Assembly (NCBI GenBank): GCA_934561485.1
Contig: CAKTGS010000028.1
Span: 1 to 22,179 of the forward strand
DNA length: 22,179 nucleotides
Reading direction: 5' to 3'
DNA from: an uncultured Faecalibacterium sp.
GTDB taxonomy: Bacteria; Bacillota; Clostridia; Oscillospirales; Ruminococcaceae
A program made the translations under genes and the position numbers. A model generated the notes under the pieces. It saw only the letters and a program-made list of their open reading frames with translations, had not been told where the DNA came from and searched no databases. Each line of letters opens with the position of its first letter. Position 1 is the first letter of the stretch. Positions 19,879 to 22,179 of the stretch are shown piece after piece.

Positions 19879-21773
19879 GCAGCGTACTCGCTGGCAGCCT
19901 TGCCTGCAATGCGGCCAAAGACGGTAAAGTCGGCCACGGCGTTGCCGCCCAGACGGTTTGCACCGTGCACACCGCCGGTGACCTCACCAGCAGCGAACAG
20001 ACCGGGGATGACGGAACCGTCAGCCTTCAGCACTTCGGTGTTGGTGTTGATGGTCAGGCCGCCCATGGTGTGGTGCACACCAGCGGTGACCTTGATGGCG
20101 TAGTACGGAGCGGTATCCAGCTTGTTTGCAAAGCTGGTACGGCCAAAGTCGGGGTCGTTCTTGGCGTCCACGCAGCTGTTCCAGTTGTTCATGGTCTCAG
20201 CAAAGGCAGTCTCATCAACGCCCATAGCCTTGCCCAGTTCCTCGTAGGTCTCACCGGTCACGGTGTAGCCCTTCTTGATGTAGCCCTGGATGACGCTGGA
20301 AGCATCTGCCATAGCCTGGTCCACAACCAGCCAGCTGTAGCTGCCGGTCTGAGCGATTTCAGCGGCAGAAACCACGTCACGGGTGCCCACTTCATCGATG
20401 AAGCGCTTGCCTTCGGCGTTGATCAGCACGGCACCATCGCCGCGCAGGCCCTCGGTGATCAGAGCAGCGGTGTTGGCTTCCACGGTGGGGTGGATCTGGA
20501 TCTGATCCATGTCCACAGTGCCTGCACCGATGGCGGTAGCCATCTCAATGCCCTGGCCCTGAGCGCCGGCAGCGTTGGTGGTCATAAAGCCCTTCAGCTC
20601 GGGCTTGTACTCGGTAACCATGTCCAGGTTTGCGCCGAAGCCGCCGGTGGTCAGCACCACAGCCTTGGCATTGACGGTAACGGTCTCACCGGAAGCACCG
20701 GTAGCCTTCACGCCGACCACAGCGCCGTTGGCATCGGTCAGCAGCTCGGTAGCGGTGGTGTTCAGCAGGGTCTGCACACCAGCCTTGTCGCAGTTCTCCT
20801 GCAGCAGGGGGATCATGTAAGAACCAACGGAAACCACCTTGCCGTCAGCATCCACCGGGCGATGGATGCGCTTGACGGAAGCGCCGCCAAAGCTGGAAAC
20901 GTTGTGCAGGGTGATGCCGTGCTCGTCCAGCCAGTCGATGGCGTCAGCAGAGTTCTCGCACAGGGTCTCCACCAGGGCGGGATCGTTGATGCCCTTGCCG
21001 CCGATCATGGTATCCAGCTCCATCAGCTCCACAGAGTCGAAGTAGCCGGTGGGGTTCTTCTGGTACTCTGCCCACTGCTCGGAAACGGTCTTGGCCAGAG
21101 CAGTGATGGTCTCGTTGTCGGCGTACTTTTCGGCAGCGGACTTCAGGGTCTTTTCCACGCCTGCGGACTCGCCGAACTCGTTCTCATCCTGGAACTCGGT
21201 CTTGCCGGCGTTCATGCCGCCGGTAGCGCGCACAGAGTTGCCGCCCACCATGGGCTGGCTCTCCAGAATGACAACGCTCTTGCCCTCGGCAGCAGCGGTG
21301 ATGGCAGCAGTCATGCCTGCGCCGCCAGCGCCCACGATGGCAACGTCAGCGTCAATGGTGCTGTCCTCGGCCTTCTCGCCGCTGTTCTCCACAGCAGTCT
21401 TGAAGTCATCGGGGTTCAGGCCGGCTGCGGTCAGAGCGGCAGCAGCAGCCTCCTTGATAGCATCGGAAGTGATGGTTGCGCCGGCCACGCCGTCCACGGC
21501 AATGCTGCCGCTTTCAGCGATCGCACCGGGCAGCTGATCCAGAGCCAGGGTGCCAATGCCCTGGGTCTCGTCAGCACCTTCTGCCTTGCAGTCGGTGATC
21601 TTGCCATCGGTCAGGGTCAGGGTAACGGTCACATCACCGCCCATACCCTTGGCAGTGCCGGTAAAGTCGCCGGACACACTGCCATTGGAAGTGGAGTTGC
21701 TCTTTGCACCGCAGCCAAACAGGCTCAGGGTCATGGCGGCAGCCAGTGCAAACGCAGCAATGCGTTTTCTCAT
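19875..21773 (-). CDS. Secreted lipoprotein FMN/FAD reductase (fumarate reductase flavoprotein family)
   Basis: A 632-residue protein with a lipoprotein signal (lipobox SLFGC, Cys21). An FMN-binding domain (about 33-113) carries VDGVAGATITS, whose Thr100 is the expected site of covalent FMN attachment by ApbE. The FAD domain (about 140-630) opens with VAIVGAGGAGMTAA (144-157). The fumarate-reductase catalytic landmarks are all present: QIHPT (His428), EGLRGDG (Arg444), GVHHTMGG (His567/568) and GANRLGGNA (Arg607). It should reduce an alkene carboxylate such as fumarate outside the membrane; urocanate or another acceptor cannot be excluded. The ATG at 21773 is chosen for AAGGAG (21782-21787) 8 bases upstream and the signal peptide that follows. 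No haem-binding CXXCH is present. Confidence 0.93.
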   Translation of the reverse strand: MRKRIAAFALAAAMTLSLFGCGAKSNSTSNGSVSGDFTGTAKGMGGDVTVTLTLTDGKITDCKAEGADETQGIGTLALDQLPGAIAESGSIAVDGVAGATITSDAIKEAAAAALTAAGLNPDDFKTAVENSGEKAEDSTIDADVAIVGAGGAGMTAAITAAAEGKSVVILESQPMVGGNSVRATGGMNAGKTEFQDENEFGESAGVEKTLKSAAEKYADNETITALAKTVSEQWAEYQKNPTGYFDSVELMELDTMIGGKGINDPALVETLCENSADAIDWLDEHGITLHNVSSFGGASVKRIHRPVDADGKVVSVGSYMIPLLQENCDKAGVQTLLNTTATELLTDANGAVVGVKATGASGETVTVNAKAVVLTTGGFGANLDMVTEYKPELKGFMTTNAAGAQGQGIEMATAIGAGTVDMDQIQIHPTVEANTAALITEGLRGDGAVLINAEGKRFIDEVGTRDVVSAAEIAQTGSYSWLVVDQAMADASSVIQGYIKKGYTVTGETYEELGKAMGVDETAFAETMNNWNSCVDAKNDPDFGRTSFANKLDTAPYYAIKVTAGVHHTMGGLTINTNTEVLKADGSVIPGLFAAGEVTGGVHGANRLGGNAVADFTVFGRIAGKAASEYAA

Positions 21774-21781
21774 GGGAAATG

Positions 21782-21787
21782 CTCCTT
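21782..21787 (-). promoter_or_regulatory. Ribosome binding site fixing the reductase start
   Basis: AAGGAG on the minus strand, 8 bases before the ATG at 21773. An earlier in-frame ATG at 21818 would put 15 charged residues ahead of the lipoprotein signal. Confidence 0.8.
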
Positions 21788-21832
21788 CTTTTCTTCTTTT
21801 CAAAGTTTGTTGTTTCAAACATCCATCAGCAT

Positions 21833-21866
21833 AAAAAGGGGGCCGCCCATTCGGAAGGGAGCCCCC
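21833..21866 (-). terminator. Rho-independent terminator of the GGGtGRT-family gene
   Basis: On the minus strand GGGGGCTCCC pairs with GGGCGGCCCCC (21838-21866; one bulge and one G-T pair), followed by TTTTT (21833-21837). It lies 23 bases after the stop codon. No good promoter is visible between it and the reductase gene, so the reductase may depend on read-through or a weak promoter. Confidence 0.88.
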
Positions 21867-21888
21867 TCTGCCGAACTAAGAAAGGGAA

Positions 21889-22179
21889 TTATGCGTTGGC
21901 CTGTGCTGCAGCAACAGCACATGCAACGGTAGCGCCGACCATGGGGTTGTTGCCCATGCCGATCAGGCCCATCATCTCAACGTGAGCGGGCACAGAAGAA
22001 GAGCCAGCGAACTGAGCATCGCCGTGCACGCGGCCCAGAGAGTCGGTCAGGCCGTAGCTTGCGGGGCCTGCAGCCACGTTATCGGGGTGCAGGGTACGAC
22101 CGGTGCCGCCGCCGGAAGCAACGGAGAAGTACTTCTTGCCGTTCTCGATGGCCCACTTCTTATAGGTGCCTGCAACCAG
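21889..22179 (-). CDS. GGGtGRT-family protein, C-terminal part (function unknown)
   Basis: The frame enters from the right edge and ends at TAA (21889-21891), giving the last 96 residues. The motif SGGGTGRTLHPDN is that of the family named for it (Pfam 'GGGtGRT protein'), followed by highly conserved-looking Gly/Ala/Met-rich stretches (SYGLTDSLGRVHGDAQFAG, MMGLIGMGNNPMVGAT). The family is widespread in anaerobic bacteria and its biochemical role is not known to me. The remaining sequence has no signal peptide or membrane segment, so a cytosolic place is likely. Codon use is strongly biased, suggesting high expression. The gene ends in its own terminator upstream of the reductase. Confidence 0.85.
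   Translation of the reverse strand: MVAGTYKKWAIENGKKYFSVASGGGTGRTLHPDNVAAGPASYGLTDSLGRVHGDAQFAGSSSVPAHVEMMGLIGMGNNPMVGATVACAVAAAQANA

Noticed and set aside
19131..21932. Very long plus-strand open frame (933 codons) opposite the reductase and NusG-II genes
   Set aside because: It is antisense to well-supported genes, runs through two terminators and a promoter, and has Gly/His/Leu-rich translation typical of the reverse complement of GC-rich codons.

Overview
The window looks like chromosomal DNA from a GC-rich gut Firmicute of the Oscillospirales, most likely Faecalibacterium or a close relative. The basis is family resemblance and gene style: glyceraldehyde-3-phosphate dehydrogenase (GAPDH), a long citrate synthase, TagGH-type export, an SLH protein, a GGGtGRT-family protein, AGGAGG ribosome sites and Gram-positive -35/-10 promoters. 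The genus is inferred from memory of such proteins, not from a search. No phage, insertion sequence or CRISPR array was seen.

Region 1 (1-5897, + strand) is the end of a cell-surface polymer operon. It holds the tail of a probable glycosyltransferase, a GT2 glycosyltransferase, a TagD-type glycerol-3-phosphate cytidylyltransferase, an 800-residue fusion of a CDP-glycerol glycerophosphotransferase with a GT4 glycosyltransferase, and a TagG/TagH ABC exporter. It closes with a strong terminator. Together these would make CDP-glycerol, build a glycerol-phosphate and sugar containing (teichoic-acid-like) polymer and export it.

Region 2 (6060-9752, - strand) is central metabolism: GAPDH with its own promoter and terminator, and citrate synthase translationally coupled to an unrecognised multi-pass membrane protein. 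Citrate synthase has a clear promoter, a 12-bp palindrome just upstream of its -35 box, and a hairpin at the predicted 5' end of the mRNA.

Region 3 (9753-12417) holds a SpoIID/LytB-like secreted protein (+), a convergent secreted C39-like papain-fold protein (-), a roughly 290-bp structured intergenic stretch with no gene, and a tRNA-Pro(GGG) with its own promoter and a symmetrical terminator.

Region 4 (12437-19392, - strand) is a five-gene operon with very tight junctions: a membrane-fusion adaptor, ABC ATPase and MacB-like permease (order as in Bacillus YknXYZ), then an SLH-domain surface protein and a ComF-type phosphoribosyltransferase. The adaptor carries what looks like two complete barrel-sandwich units in tandem. 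Upstream of the predicted promoter lie three helically phased direct repeats, a likely regulator-binding site.

Region 5 (19429-22179, - strand) encodes a lipoprotein reductase with an FMN-attachment domain and a fumarate-reductase-type FAD domain, overlapped by a membrane-anchored NusG-II-domain protein. This suggests an extracytosolic flavin-based respiratory or electron-disposal module. Upstream is the 3' end of a GGGtGRT-family gene of unknown function, ending in its own terminator.

The most interesting leads are the double-unit adaptor and its repeat-bearing promoter, the flavinylated-reductase/NusG-II pair, the TagF-GT4 fusion, and the coupling of an SLH protein to ComF inside an efflux operon.
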